A stretch of 64,000 nt of DNA. Origin: Sipunculus nudus (Eukaryota; Annelida; Sipuncula; Golfingiida; Sipunculidae). The notes below the pieces were generated by a model, which was given only the letters and a program-made list of their open reading frames with translations, had not been told where the DNA came from and did no database searches. A program made the position numbers and the translations under genes. Below, in pieces: positions 11,764-24,285 of the stretch. The stretch is from positions 52,419,386 through 52,483,385 of the forward strand of contig CM049322.1 of NCBI GenBank assembly GCA_026874595.1. The letters are read 5' to 3'. Each line of letters begins with the position of its first letter. Position 1 is the first letter of the stretch.

Positions 11764-11802
11764 ATTGGGGGGGGGGGGGGGGATGGGGGGGGGGGGGGGG
11801 GG
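11764..11802. repeat. Long G-run
   Basis: Two blocks of about 16 and 18 G separated by AT, inside an otherwise AT-rich region. Confidence 0.9.
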
Positions 11803-14462
11803 TGTAGCCTTAAAAACTACCGGTAAGGTAATAGAAAGGTAACGGTGTTTTTTTTATATCGGCCTATATTATTCATCAGGGGGTTAAACCCCTTCAGCTA
11901 TCATCCACGCATCGAAGAAAAGTAAAATAGCACTTGGTGTGATGCATTTAGTTTCAATACCAACCGTAGCAAACGTCTCATTGGAATTTAACTGAAAAGT
12001 GATGTGTGAAATACACACCACCAGCAGGCGCTGGGGTCGCTCCACGTTTGTTAAAGCGAAACATTAAGTTAGCGTTGTCGTTGGAACACCATATGAACGT
12101 TTACGTAATTTTATTATGTAATGTCTATTCCACAAGGTGCTGCTCCTTAAGATGTGGCAATATTTTCTTTAACTCTCATATCAGTAAATAAAACGTCAGC
12201 TCCAATGTCAAAGGAATGAGGCATAAACTTGAACGAAACTAAAGCAACTATTTAGAAGTGCAATCATATTAGTATCGGAACAACACTTTTTCACAACATC
12301 CAACTGAAAAAAAAGTTATAAAAATCCTCGTCAGGTGCACAGAAATATGAAATAAGAGCTGCTGATTGGTTGTTTGGTGTCATTAAAATTATAAAATATG
12401 TAACTAGAAAAATGAGGCTTGAATACCAACGGCAGACTGAGACGACAAGTCACCTTGCAACTGGATCCAGCAAAACCAGACGGTTGTAAAACATTATTTT
12501 TAATTGTCATGAATTCATAAACTCCTGTTAGACTTCTATATAATTTTGAGAAATAATCGCAAATTTCACTGTGCGTCCTCTGGCGGGTCAATCTGGCACT
12601 GATGTTTGAAACAGTAAACTGACAATTAGTGCCAGTTATTGATGCAATTCATACAGTCAGAGAAGAAAAAAACTTCTGCATACTTTCACCACATAATATT
12701 ACTTTCACTTCTTCGATTTCAGTTAAGCAAAATTAAAAATACACAGGTTTTTACATATTTAGTAAAGCAATTCTGTTATTAGCATAATGTCCCCTAGTCA
12801 TAGGAATTATTTTTATAGAAAAAAAATTTAAATGTTCAATCCGGCACTGATTACTGGGAAAAAGAGTAATTTAGAAGCCAACCTTTATAGCTTGTTTTGC
12901 CTCCAGTTTGTTGAAAGTGACGGGGCCTTAACGTGTTCCTATACCAGCCACCAGAGGGCACTGAAGCAGCTGTAGCACGTTATGCGGAGAATCCGTAATC
13001 TTTCAGTCAGTTCGGTATGTTCAATATGATTTGTAAAGCAAGATCTGGACTAAATAGGTACTTTATGTTTCGACTCAGAAGTAACATGATTCTAATTGTT
13101 ACTCTTTGTTCTTCTAACTGACTTTTCCGTATTATTTTGGAGAAAAAGGAAGAAATGCACTTCAACAATAAGACAGAATTGTAATAAACAAAATATGATA
13201 AAAAAACGTGTGAAAAACAGCTGTTCATCTTTTTATTTGAATAATGAAACCTTTAATTTGCATTTAATTTTTTAAAAGACACATAATTTGATAAATGTGT
13301 ACACATATCTTTGCACATTTAAACACAGCAAAAATAAAAACGTACAAAAATAAAATAATACCCTATTAATTTATGTTCTGAAAGCGAAGGCACAATGGAA
13401 GACCGCGATATAATGTTATTTATGGTGGTGCCTGTTTTGTGAAAACTTGGCCCATACGGACCGTTTTTCTTTCTTTTTTTATGCAACTCGCCCTCCCCAT
13501 CCATGCACTGCAGGACGAAAGCACCGCTCATTACAATCACAGTAGCTCCATCAAGAATACAGAAATTTTCATCATATAATTTTTCACCACGTAATATATA
13601 TATTGTGGCTATGACAGTTATTTTTGCTCAGTTTTCAACACTGTTTGTGATCATAATTTGCATTTGGTTTGAAAAGTCATTATTGGTCTATAATCTAAAA
13701 TATATGAAGCCATTGAATATGAAGCGAGCAATATCATAAACTTGCTCATTAATAGAAACATAATTTAATAAATATTGAGGTAAATATGAAAAAAGAAAAC
13801 AAGACAGTCGAAGTTGGATACATGATCTGGAAATCCCTAGGCACAAAATTCTACGTTTTATAAAAGTAATAATACCTTAACCCCAACCTCTGATAAAGTA
13901 AATGGAACATGTTTCCATGAACCCCGCTCCCCTCCCCCCCCCCCCCCTCCCCCGCCGAAGCGATTTTGTTCATAGCAGTTTGTTCATAGCAGTTCAGAAA
14001 CCTCAAATGTTTCCTTTCTTGAAGAAAACAAATTGATTATCTGGACTGAATATATCCCCACAGGGTTATCTTGTTTCCAATAATGTACACAAGATGGCGT
14101 TGAGAGGCAAACAATGTTTTGAATTAAATTATAAAATATTTTTAGAAACCTCATTACATGTACACTCATGATGTTAATTTCTATTGATTAAGAAACCGTT
14201 GTGTAATGAAAATTTGGTGTGACGTCATACTCCCAATTTACATATATCAACGAAAAGCTTCCTGAAGATAGGGCATCGAATACACTGAAAGTGATACTGT
14301 AAATATTAAAAAAAGAGAATATAACCCCTCAATGTATTACTTAAAACGATTAAAAAGCATAACTGACGGTATGACACTCTGAAAGTTGACGGTCAGTGAC
14401 CATAAACAATTTAATAAACCTTGGCTATCAACATGACAATATTCTCAATATTATATATCAAC

Positions 14463-14464
<2 letters not shown>
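11803..14464. other. Intergenic, no gene recognised
   Basis: AT-rich, with several 60-86 codon ORFs that have no recognisable domain. It contains a C-run at about 13931-13948 and one full CTCF-like motif at 12948. Confidence 0.4.
12948..12961 (+). promoter_or_regulatory. CTCF-like motif, perfect to vertebrate/fly core
   Basis: CCACCAGAGGGCAC fits the core CCASYAGRKGGCRS at all 14 positions. CTCF is conserved in bilaterians; occupancy here is unknown. Confidence 0.4.

Positions 14465-14512
<48 letters not shown>
14465..14512. repeat. (TA)n microsatellite
   Basis: TA tract of about 24 units, 130 bp beyond the 3' end of the LicD-type gene. Confidence 0.95.
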
Positions 14513-14514
<2 letters not shown>

Positions 14515-14642
14515 TAAATAATCATGACTAGAATACCAATAAGGCAATTACCACGTTGACACTCCTCACTGTGACAAGTTACTTATTGAAGTCATTGTTA
14601 CAGTAACAAAAAATATCTTCATAGTGTTTGTGCGAGTTTTGT

Positions 14643-15605
14643 TCAGCATAATTTTGGCAGCGTCTGGCGACCTACAACTTTACCTTTATATAATAAGATT
14701 TCCTCCGTACCGTTTTCAACAGGTCTTTTCCGAACGAATGGGAATGTATTTACAAATTTTGAGCAGGGAACCGTCCTGGTTCCTATAAATTCTTGCCATT
14801 CATCCCTGTGACCCCAAGTCCGAGATACACACTCATTCCATTTGTACAGAACACTCAGAAACGCGTCAGAGTCACACGGACAGTTCAGCTCTAAATCAGC
14901 GAAACGTCTTTTCTGCAGAGGGAAGACATGTTTAGCAGGTAACCACAGATCGTACCAATAATTCGACCAATCATAAAGCTGATCCCCTTCCTTCTTGAAA
15001 AGCCATATGTCAACAAATGGGTATTTCCATGGAACCTTTGTGCCTTTCGGTGCTCTAGAATTTTTCGAATATAATTTCCAAAAATGGCGTTTCGTTGTCG
15101 AGTACAGCTGATAATCTGGTTCTAAGGCTTTGAATGCTGCTATGATTTTGTCTCTCTCGTGCCACGAGGCCATGACGTCAACATCATCGTCCCACGGGAT
15201 TGGTCCATGGTGCCGGAGCGAGCCTATCAGCGTCCCTCCGTATAAAAAGTAGGTCAAATTATGTTTATCCATTGTCTGGGCAAATGTTGACAGTATATCA
15301 AGAAGAAGCTTGTAGTCCTCTTCCGACACAGCCACCATGAACTCCTTCAAATTGTAAGAAAGTTCATTAGAAGAGCTTTTCATTTGGCGGAATAACTCCA
15401 GATAAGATGTGTTTACATTAATATTCCAGGAAAACACGTTATTCTCTGACGTATCTAAATGTATGGTCGCCACTTTGTTGGTAATGTGTTTGATAGTGAA
15501 TAGACTTGTTCCAAATACTAATACGAGTAAAATTACGAAAATGCTACGTACGCGTTTAAATTTTGCAGCACATAAGCAAAGTGCTGACTTCTGTGATGAC
15601 GTCAT
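14643..15605 (-). CDS. LicD/fukutin-type nucleotidyltransferase-fold membrane protein
   Basis: An intact, single-exon frame of 320 codons ending in TGA at 14643. The N-terminus is short and basic, followed by a hydrophobic anchor at residues 21-37, giving a type II topology with the rest in the Golgi/ER lumen. The LicD-family hallmark is at residues 123-143: YGGTLIGSLRHHG, then PIPWDDDVD, where the acidic cluster D139-D143 is the expected metal and nucleotide site. The block PFVDIWLF follows at 197. Possible N-glycosylation sites are N65, N116 and N298. Relatives (LicD, FKTN, FKRP) transfer phosphocholine or ribitol-phosphate to glycans; the donor and acceptor here are unknown. The start was set at the first ATG (15605); the frame stays open upstream to a TAA near 15691 but has only a TTG there, so an upstream exon is possible but not needed. 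No intron was seen. Confidence 0.85.
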   Translation of the reverse strand: MTSSQKSALCLCAAKFKRVRSIFVILLVLVFGTSLFTIKHITNKVATIHLDTSENNVFSWNINVNTSYLELFRQMKSSSNELSYNLKEFMVAVSEEDYKLLLDILSTFAQTMDKHNLTYFLYGGTLIGSLRHHGPIPWDDDVDVMASWHERDKIIAAFKALEPDYQLYSTTKRHFWKLYSKNSRAPKGTKVPWKYPFVDIWLFKKEGDQLYDWSNYWYDLWLPAKHVFPLQKRRFADLELNCPCDSDAFLSVLYKWNECVSRTWGHRDEWQEFIGTRTVPCSKFVNTFPFVRKRPVENGTEEILLYKGKVVGRQTLPKLC

Positions 15606-16020
15606 AATAATGACGTTTCTCAAAATTATTGCTGATCTGTAGAATATCCGGTTAAACTTGTTCTGATAAGTAAAGCCGCATTGTGCGCATTATAATCCAG
15701 CTCTCCAACAATGGCCCAGGCTGGTTTGTTTAAAGCTATGTCTGTGAATGTGTCTCGTGATCCCACGTAGCTTAAGGTGTCATTGTCTTATCCGGATGAA
15801 GTAGATACGTTATCAGAGCAGACGTAGGATGCTGGCCTCGCGATAAGGGCCGCAGCGGAATTTTGCGCTATCTAGATATTGCGGACACTCAAACATCGTA
15901 ATGGTATCCATGGAGATAGTACGCAGGCGAACAGACCTCTCTTGCTGATTTCATCCTGATTCTGCAATGTAAAAATAATCAGAAGTAATTTGTCTCAGAC
16001 ACGAATGTATGTATGAACGC

Positions 16021-16077
<57 letters not shown>

Positions 16078-17750
16078 TAGAGGAGAATCTATTCACGGTG
16101 AGAGTTTTAGTGGAAAGGTGCGTGTATCGGTAAAGTTAATAGCGGAATAACATTTTTTTTCCTAGATCACGCCCAAATTCTCACATTATAGTAAAGAATA
16201 CCAGATTTTTAGAGCCCACGCCTTAAATGCACACCTGTCTCTGGTTAGTCAGTATTAAATGGATGAAAACTTCCTGCATATGTTCCACTGACTTATCTGA
16301 TATTGTACTTCGTGAAAAGAAGTGAGGTTTCGCTCAGTGTGGTTCACTTATATTTAGACCATTGTATGTTTGGGTTTTATTCTCTGAAATCCGGTCTGAT
16401 TATAATCACTCATGCGCCTGCGCCCGGGGTAATCTCGCATGAGTAACCATGGGGAGAGTAAATACCGAACGGACGTTGTTTTTTCCTTCTCATCTCGCCC
16501 TCTCTCTAAGAACCAAATATGCACAAACGCACACACACAGCAATTATTTCATACATTTAATTTCTGTTTATTGAAACAAAACTCTTAAAACTGAAATTGT
16601 GTCTGGTCAAAAGGACCCATTATAACAATTACATATATATATATATATTATATATATATATGTGTGTGTGTGTGTGTATGATTCTACGTAGGATTCTATT
16701 GTGTCTGTTCAAAAGAGCCCGGTATTAGTGGTACATAAATATATAAATATATATATATATATATGCATGTGTGTGTTTGATTCTATGTAGGATTCTATCG
16801 TTTGTAAATCTGAAATGTAATCAAAATACAAATGTTTGAATTTTTTTTGACACAGCAGTTTGTATACTTGTAGGTCAAATTGGAAATGTGCATATGTGTG
16901 TCCTTTAAATACAACCGTTTAATATATATGTACACTTTGGTCAATTTATAACTATTTGATTATTTTTATAAATACTTGTTTTTTTTTGTTCAAATATATT
17001 TTATATACATTCTTTGTATACAGTTAGCTCATCTTAAAGATATTTATTTTAATTTATGTTTTGTATACATTTTGGTCAATTGTAAAATGATAAATTGATA
17101 GGTAGTCCCCAGCAGGAAATTGCGGTAGTCATTATCAGGAGTATGTAACATCAGGGCATAAGTCCTTGTGCGTGTATGTATCCGCCATATTTGTATTTGT
17201 CTACTGTATGATGCATCTACATTCACTGTCCAGTCCCCATTCCGGAATTTTAGTCTATATTAATCCAATTAATTATACATAATTTTAAATATGGACCTGT
17301 GTTCTACACATAATTTTGAGATATCTACAAAATATTTTAACATTGTAATGTTTATTTAATTGTATTTTAAGCATTCAGTAAAAACAAGCAGCCTATTAGC
17401 GGGCTGATATTGAACTCTATGATGTCATACTATCTCAATAGTTTTTTTTTTTATTTCTTCTATCTTGTCTCTATCGACCTTAAACCTTAAATTGTAAATG
17501 TGATACAATAAAACAATTAGAATTTCATTTTTTTCTACAAAAAAGCATACAAAATAGGGAAAAAATGTAGAATAATATTATTCCACTAAATAGTGCCTTT
17601 ATCACTGGTACTGTATGCTTATACTGATGTACCTGATTAAAAATAATGTATATTTCATGGGTCTAAAATAAATTTTGATTGATTTTAGATATAGAGGTAT
17701 TTATCAACAGTGCAACTGCTACCTTTGTTCAGTGCTTCTTCTTGGCTGGC
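15606..17750. other. Intergenic with microsatellites
   Basis: (TA)n at 16024-16074, and (TA)n/(TG)n tracts near 16632-16678 and 16746-16776. The last two sit in related sequence, since GATTCTA(C/T)GTAGGATTCTAT recurs about 105 bp apart (near 16680 and 16780), a short direct duplication. No gene seen. Confidence 0.5.
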
Positions 17751-20074
17751 TTAAAGGTGCCTATTCACCTACCTTTTAAAAAGAGATTTATGTGATTTCT
17801 GGCTTTCTCTGTGTATATGTCAAGGCCCAGATCGCGATCTGGACGGATCTTAAATCTGTCCAGCCCGAATTGTGATCGCAGTTCAGGCCGGCCCAAACTG
17901 CGATTGCAATTCAGGCTGGCCAGATCTTAGATCTGTCCAGCCCAGATTGCGATCGCAGTTTAGTCCGGCCAGATTGTGATCCTGTCTTTCTTGCTTCAGG
18001 ATCGCAATCTTGGCTGGACAGATCTTACATCTGTCCAGCCTACATTACAATCCTAAACTTGACCAGCCCATATTGCGATCCATGCTTTTACTATCACAGG
18101 AGTGAAACATTGGATGTTTTACCAACTTATTTTGTATTGCATGGTACCATTTCCCCATAATAAATACATTTATTATACAAAAAGGCACTTTTCACTCCTT
18201 TCTATCACAGGAGTGAAACATGGGATGTTTCAGCAACTTATTTAGTTTTGCATGGTACCATTTCTTCATATTAAATACAATTATAGGCCTAATACAAATA
18301 GGTTCATGCAAAAAATGCTGCTTGTTGAAAAAGGTAAAAAAAAAACAATATTAGGCAGTTGCTAAAATGCAAAGCCCATGTAAGTCATCATGCAATCCCA
18401 AGTAATTATTTTGAAATTTACCTTGAGGCTATCATCTGAATATTATACTTTCATCCATCATGTATCTTTTAAAAATTCAATATTTTTATAAACCTTAATA
18501 GTATGTATTATATATTTGTTACCAGTAGTTGTTCTGGTTGACTCATTGGATTTGGTCTGATTAATTAGTTACCTATTCATGGTGCCTGGAACCCTGTGAT
18601 CTTTCCATGTGCTTAAATAAACTGACTGATATGATTCATAACTATAGCAAGCTATATTAAAATATAAATTGTTGTGTTCTTTGATTCATGTTTTTATAAT
18701 ACCTTTCACAAAATTTGTCTACTATAAGCATGAAAAACATAATATGCATAACCATGTAATTTTATTAGTGCATTGGATAATATACAATCAGTGGGTTACA
18801 TGCAACAAAGTGGCACAATTTTGTAATTTACTCTTGAAGGGTTATAGACCATTTCATGATCTTTAATGACAGAAGTCATATTTCAAACTCAAATCATTGA
18901 GATACTGCTTGATACCTCATATACCACTTTGTTTAATGCAACCCCTTGTAACATGAATCAACATTATTTCAGATCCACTCTTACTTCTATAGGTGTGGCA
19001 ATTGCACAGCATTTTTATGCTACTTTTATTATGCCCTTATCAAAAATGCTTCAAAAATAAGTTCTTTTCCTTGAGATGTTTGTTATCATCCACTTGTAAG
19101 AAGTAGACTCACAGAGTTAATTTTTAAAACATAAAATTTTGGCAGAGAAACATGTACAGAGATCCATATTGTTTATTGCTGCCATTGTAGACTTCCAAAG
19201 GGGGAAAGTGTGTTGATGGAGCACACTTCAAGCACTGGTGCAACCGCCATTTTCAAGGCTGAACAGATTGGTGCCAATCAACTACTATTAACTGCCTATG
19301 TGTAGTATAATTGTATTTACTATGAGTAAATGGAACCATGCAATGCTTAATGAGTTGGTAAAACATTCAATGTTTCACCTCTGTGATAGTAAAAGCATGG
19401 ATCGCAATATGGGCTGGTCAAGTTTAGGAATGCCATCTCAGCTGGACAGATCTTAGATCTGTCCAGCCCAGATTGCGATCCTGAAGCAAGAAAGACAGGA
19501 TCGCAATCTGGCCGGACTAAACTGCGATCGCAATCTGGGCTGGACAGATCTAAGATCTGGCCAGCCTGGATTGCGATCACAATTTGGGCCGGCCTGAACT
19601 GCGATCGCAATTTGGGCTGGACAGATCTAAGATCCGTCCAGATCGCAATCTGGGCCTTGACATATATATTAATGATCTAAGGGTAATTTTGGTTGTGAAA
19701 AGTTCTTTTAAGGCCTTCGTGAAGAATGTAAGACATTGTTTATCAACAACATGTTTGTAAACTAAGCAATGTTGACAAACGGGAAAAAAACATGTAACCT
19801 AAGGTGGTAGGTTGCAAATATGCGGAGGTAGAAAGGTCACTTGTTGCAAAACGCCATTTTAAAAGCTCTGGCTTATCTGAACTGATGTCAGAAACCCTTA
19901 TCGAATTTGTTTTGATTATTTTTGCGGCCCCCTAAAATATTATAAACACGCTGATATAAACAAAACAAGCAGCCTGTGTGCGGTGATATCCACATTTCCT
20001 GGTCTATTTTTATTAAAGCTCCGAGGGATTACCTTTAGTTTATAAAGGTCCTATAGGTGAGTGGGCCCCTTTAA
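17751..20074. mobile_element. TTAA-flanked MITE (piggyBac-like ends), interrupted
   Basis: The left end at 17751 reads TTAAAGGTGCCTATTCACCT. The right end at 20074, reverse-complemented, reads TTAAAGGGGCCCACTCACCT. TTAA target duplications with AGG-type inverted ends are the pattern of piggyBac-like non-autonomous elements. Removing the 1845-bp inner element leaves about 480 bp, near the 501 bp of the comparable element at 43019-43519. No transposase is present. Confidence 0.6.
17818..19662. mobile_element. Foldback DNA transposon with ~350-bp inverted ends
   Basis: The left arm (17818 to about 18170) and right arm (about 19310 to 19662) are long near-identical inverted repeats starting TGTCAAGGCCCAGAT. 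Each arm contains smaller palindromes such as CTGGACAGATC and GATCTGTCCAG. Flanks are TATA on both sides (17814-17817 and 19663-19666), a possible 4-bp target duplication. A third partial copy of the inner arm segment (TATCACAGGAGTGAAACAT) lies at about 18207. No transposase ORF was seen, so the element is probably non-autonomous. Confidence 0.8.
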
Positions 20075-21045
20075 CGATATCTGTCAAATTATGATACCGA
20101 CATGTGTATCATTTTGAATGGACAGAACCAACCTCAGCCGTCCGTCATAAACAGTACGACCATCCAGACTGAGATATCATCACTGAAAGTTTAAAGTTAC
20201 TTTTTTTTTAATTTTTCTGTTGTGTTTACAGGTTGTTCGGCTAACCGTCCTACACGTTTGAGGGTCATCCCGTTTTCAAACATATTTTTTTTCTACGGGC
20301 ACCAACATTTTATTTTAACAGTATGTGGGTGGCATAATGATCACAATAGTTTAAACCCATTGACTCTTCCACCCGTATAATGTTTACTCTTTTCACCTTC
20401 ATGTCCGTTTGCGGGTCATAAGCTTTGTTCACTCGCTGCTCACAAGATGATTTATTGTTTGACAGTTTCGTCGTTATGGACGCTGTGCATAGGGACCCGG
20501 TGTAATGTATGAGTATCGTAATAACCCACTAATATATGGACAGATAATAACTCATATTCATGATAATGCCGTTCATGCAGGCTTCAGTGCACATATTGTG
20601 GTTGCCTTTTTATTCGCGAGGGATTAAATTTCGCGATATTCGCGAATGTAACATAATCACGAACATGAAACTTTCAGGAATAAGATGCCCATCAACTAAA
20701 ATGAACAAGAGGGGATGACGCATCTGCATAAACAGATTACTTCTTATACCTACGGAAACAACCTATAGTCACAAACTATTCTGTGCATGGCATACAAGCA
20801 TTAAGCATTGTAAAACAGGCGGGGATAGCATGAGACATACTGATTTTGACACCGGTCAAGTGAATGACTGATCCAGAAACGAGTGAAGTATTGTAGAATT
20901 AATTCTAATTTTTAAATCAATACAAATACTACCGTACTTAGATTTTATAGGTTCTTTTGCAATCGCGAAAATGAAACCCTCACAAATTTTAAAAATGGAG
21001 AAATCGCAAAATTTCAGTCTTGCGAATACAAAGCCACAGTATACA
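20075..21045. other. Intergenic with TTCGCGA-rich repeat remnants
   Basis: Words such as TTTCGCGATATTCGCGAA near 20630 and GCGAATACAAAGCC near 21020 resemble the stretch at 11284-11325 (GCGAAATTTC, then GCGAATATGAAGCC). They are probably remnants of one dispersed element. No gene seen. Confidence 0.35.
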
Positions 21046-21240
21046 TACGGACAGTGGAACCTGTCTGAAATACCATCTGTAATAACCAGTAAGATCACGT
21101 GACTACAAAGACTAAAACTGAGTCAACAATAAGCATTTAATTGGATATAAGTGGCATATCTAATAAGACCACCTGCGAATTGAGACCACCTTTTGCCAGT
21201 CCTACGGGATGTCTTACTTAACAGATTCTTCTGTATAAGC
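21046..21240. mobile_element. pogo/Tigger-like MITE remnant
   Basis: It starts near ACAGTGGAACCTGTCTGAAA and contains ACCACCTGCGAATTGAGACCACC. Similar CAGTGRAACCT starts occur at 35758 and 40686, and a related one at 42447. The family call is from end-sequence resemblance only. Confidence 0.4.
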
Positions 21241-21824
21241 AGACCTTTGCTCCATGCATCCCTGACTGAATCATATATTGACAGCGCGAAACTGAACCCG
21301 AACTCCGATTGTTAGTATAATGGTCAAAATTGTATAAGATTGGTCAACTTATAGATTTGAATATAAAGAAAACTTGTCGAAATATCAGACCTGAAAACTA
21401 AGTGTTACCACCAAATGTCGCCTATGTTAGGGAAATGGTATACACAGAAAACATCAGACAGAAAAGCACGCAAACACATACACCGACAGACAAACATATA
21501 TATCTATAGTAAGATTATATAGAAATTTATATAATCTCCGTGACATGGAATTTAACTTTGCTCTTCAAAGTTTGGTGCCCCTTCTCAAAGAGATTATAAA
21601 TATTTTAAATAAATCATTACATTGCCAACACATGGTAAAAAATGTATGTTTTTATATTTTGATTGATAAAACAGGGCTCGAAGAATTTTTAAAATGTACT
21701 AGTCCGAAGGGCATGGTCCTCTAAAAAACTGGTGGTCCTCCGTATAACATTAAGGTTTTGGTTGTCCATGTTTATCATGGTATCAGGCCTTATCTTGATG
21801 TTAGTAATGTGTCAAACATTTAGG

Positions 21825-21915
21825 GGTGTAACAATGCATCGGAGAATCGATGCATAGACTCAAAAGTCCTTGATTAAATTTGAATCGATTATCAGCCTCA
21901 GAATCGATTCATATC
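21825..21915. mobile_element. hAT-like MITE left end
   Basis: TAGGGGTGTAACAATGCATC followed by GAGAATCGATGCAT and AATCGATTC palindromes resembles the ends of hAT-type non-autonomous elements found widely in animals. The right end was not found. Confidence 0.35.
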
Positions 21916-22859
21916 CATAATTATTATTATGTACCATCCCAAAGTCCTCTGTAAACTTTCAAATTTGACTGAGCAGTTCGCGATGTCGAAGCTCTTTATT
22001 TTGTATCTACCCTATATAAATCTACTTTACGCATTCGCTGGTGGACAATTCCACTTATAAATGGCGGCAACAAAGGGACAGCTGCATTTTTCTTTTATTT
22101 TAAAAATTTGCTAACATTCGTTTGGGGGAAAAATGTTTCGTTTTTAGTCTGAAATGTACTACTTAAGTAAGAATTGGATCGAGAATTGACAGGCTTACAG
22201 GCATTTAATACAGTTGTTTACTCAAGTTATAATAAAAGATACGTGTTCGCTAATGGCAACATGATTTTTTTTAGATATGTGATATGTGAGAACAAATATC
22301 ACATAATTTTAAGACCCACCATACTGCTTGGGCTGGATTTGCTCTTTTATTTCTTTTACTGATATTGTAGTAATCTCATGAAGGCATGTGTTAAATTAAT
22401 CACTGACTGTATGACTAAAAATAATGGGGGTAGCATTACTAGAATCACAACACAAGCAGAACTTGCACCGCCACACCGGGGCACAGCGTGGTTTGTTTTA
22501 CGTACCACGTGATATACAAGCAAAGTATGAGCCTTGCCCCGGCTGATTGTGATTTGATTGCGGGTATTTTGCCAACGTATTTCCTATGACATAAGCGTTA
22601 TTCACTATAATATATCATAGGCTGCGTTGTCATTTGATGTAAGCGACATAATTATTTCAACTAATCTATTCAAGACCACCTGAGTATGTTGCGTGTCCGA
22701 GAAAGGGAATACGATTCCAGCAATAACCCTCACACGCACATAGACTAATCAGTTCTCGCTGGTTCTGACCTCGTATTCCATGCATTTTTTTTCATACAAA
22801 GTAAAAATGTATATAATTATACCCCAACACATATTAATTATATATATATATATATATAT
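21916..22859. other. Intergenic, no feature recognised
   Basis: Ends in a short TA tract (about 22841-22859) that is the insertion site of the next element. Confidence 0.35.
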
Positions 22860-24277
22860 GTTATAGTCATTGTGTAAAATCAGTCAATTTGTAATCAGTC
22901 ATTTTTATTTACCCAGGCACTTTATAAAATGAGTAAAATTTTCAGGCATTTTACAAATTGACTGAACAATTTATATAGTCGGTTTATTTTACACATTGAC
23001 TGAAATGTAAAAAAAAATGAAATACTATTGTTATAAGATTAGTAAGATTTAAATGACATTTCATTTATTTCATATACCTTACTCTTAAAAAAATTAATAC
23101 ATTTTACATCATATTATTGTATAATTTAATAATTTATTTGATCCAAAGCGTCCATCTGACTTAATTAAAGTTCTTTCAGAAAAAATGATGTAATCATATG
23201 AGATTTAAATATTATATTAATTCAGGGGCACAATATCCTGTTGCACTTTGGGAGTGGGTGTGGACGGGGGTAACCTCTCCCTCAATGCGGGAACGTTGTC
23301 ACATTTTTCTTTCAAAATTTCAGTATTTTTGAAGCAAATTTGGTGAAAAATATCTAGGAATATTCTCGCTTCAGAAACCAACAATATATTAAATTGTTTG
23401 ATCTATAAAAATACTTTGGGCAGCAAACGTCCCCTGAGAAACCCCCTAAACCCTTGGATCCCTCGCTGGTTATTTCACAATAAAACTTCAAGTTCTTGTT
23501 TAAATTTTGGAAATCTGCATGGATCATTTAATTTGTGCTTTTATAATTGGGTCCCATGCACAAAGCCACTGAAAAAGAGTGAATCATGCCATATATTCAG
23601 TCATTGTGTTAAGTTAATTATTAGCTTTTTCTGGAAGATTACACTCTTTTAATATTTGAGGAAACCGTTATACATTTCTGTAAATAACTCTATTTTTATG
23701 GCAAAATGCCTTCTTTTATTTTTTCAATATGGGGGGGGGGGGGGGAGGGGGGGGGGATTGTCATGTAGTATATCCCCTAAGGTCCCCCTCCCCATCAAAT
23801 TGCACTTCTGCACTCTCTCGTTAACAGATGACTACTCGAAACTACAAGCCATCACAGTTTGACTCCAATCAAAGAATGTGGATGGCAAACTCATCAACAG
23901 TAACAAATATTTTTGGTATAACTGTGATTAAATCCTACCCTTTGTAACTCACTTAAGCATATCTTAATCATGTATTTGATAATACCAAACAAGTAACTGT
24001 GGTCTACAATCTACATCATTCATGTCACGTGTTATTGCATATTTTAATGTGTTTTTTAACGTTTTATTTAATAAAAAGCTTCCACAATGATTAGATATGT
24101 GAAACAACAGACTATTTCATAGCGGGTCAGTCAATGTGTCAAATAAACTGACTGATTTTTCAGTTAATTTGTAAATGCCTGAAAATTTCAGTCATTTTAT
24201 AAAGTTCCTGAATTTGTACATTGACTGACAATTTCAGGCAATTTACAAATTGACTGATTTTACGCATTGACTGTAAC
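22860..24277. mobile_element. TIR element, 1.4 kb, ~150-bp inverted ends
   Basis: The left arm (22860 to about 23010) starts GTTATAGTCATTGTGTAAAA; the right arm (about 24120 to 24277), reverse-complemented, starts GTTACAGTCAATGCGTAAAA. Inside each arm, CAGTCAATTTGTAA-type words are repeated in both orientations. Both flanks are ATAT, so it sits within a TA tract. The interior has a G-run near 23731-23757 and no transposase. Confidence 0.75.

Positions 24278-24285
<8 letters not shown>

Noticed and set aside
15606-15623. Six extra codons at the start of the LicD frame
   Set aside because: They begin at TTG, not ATG; the first ATG is at 15605.
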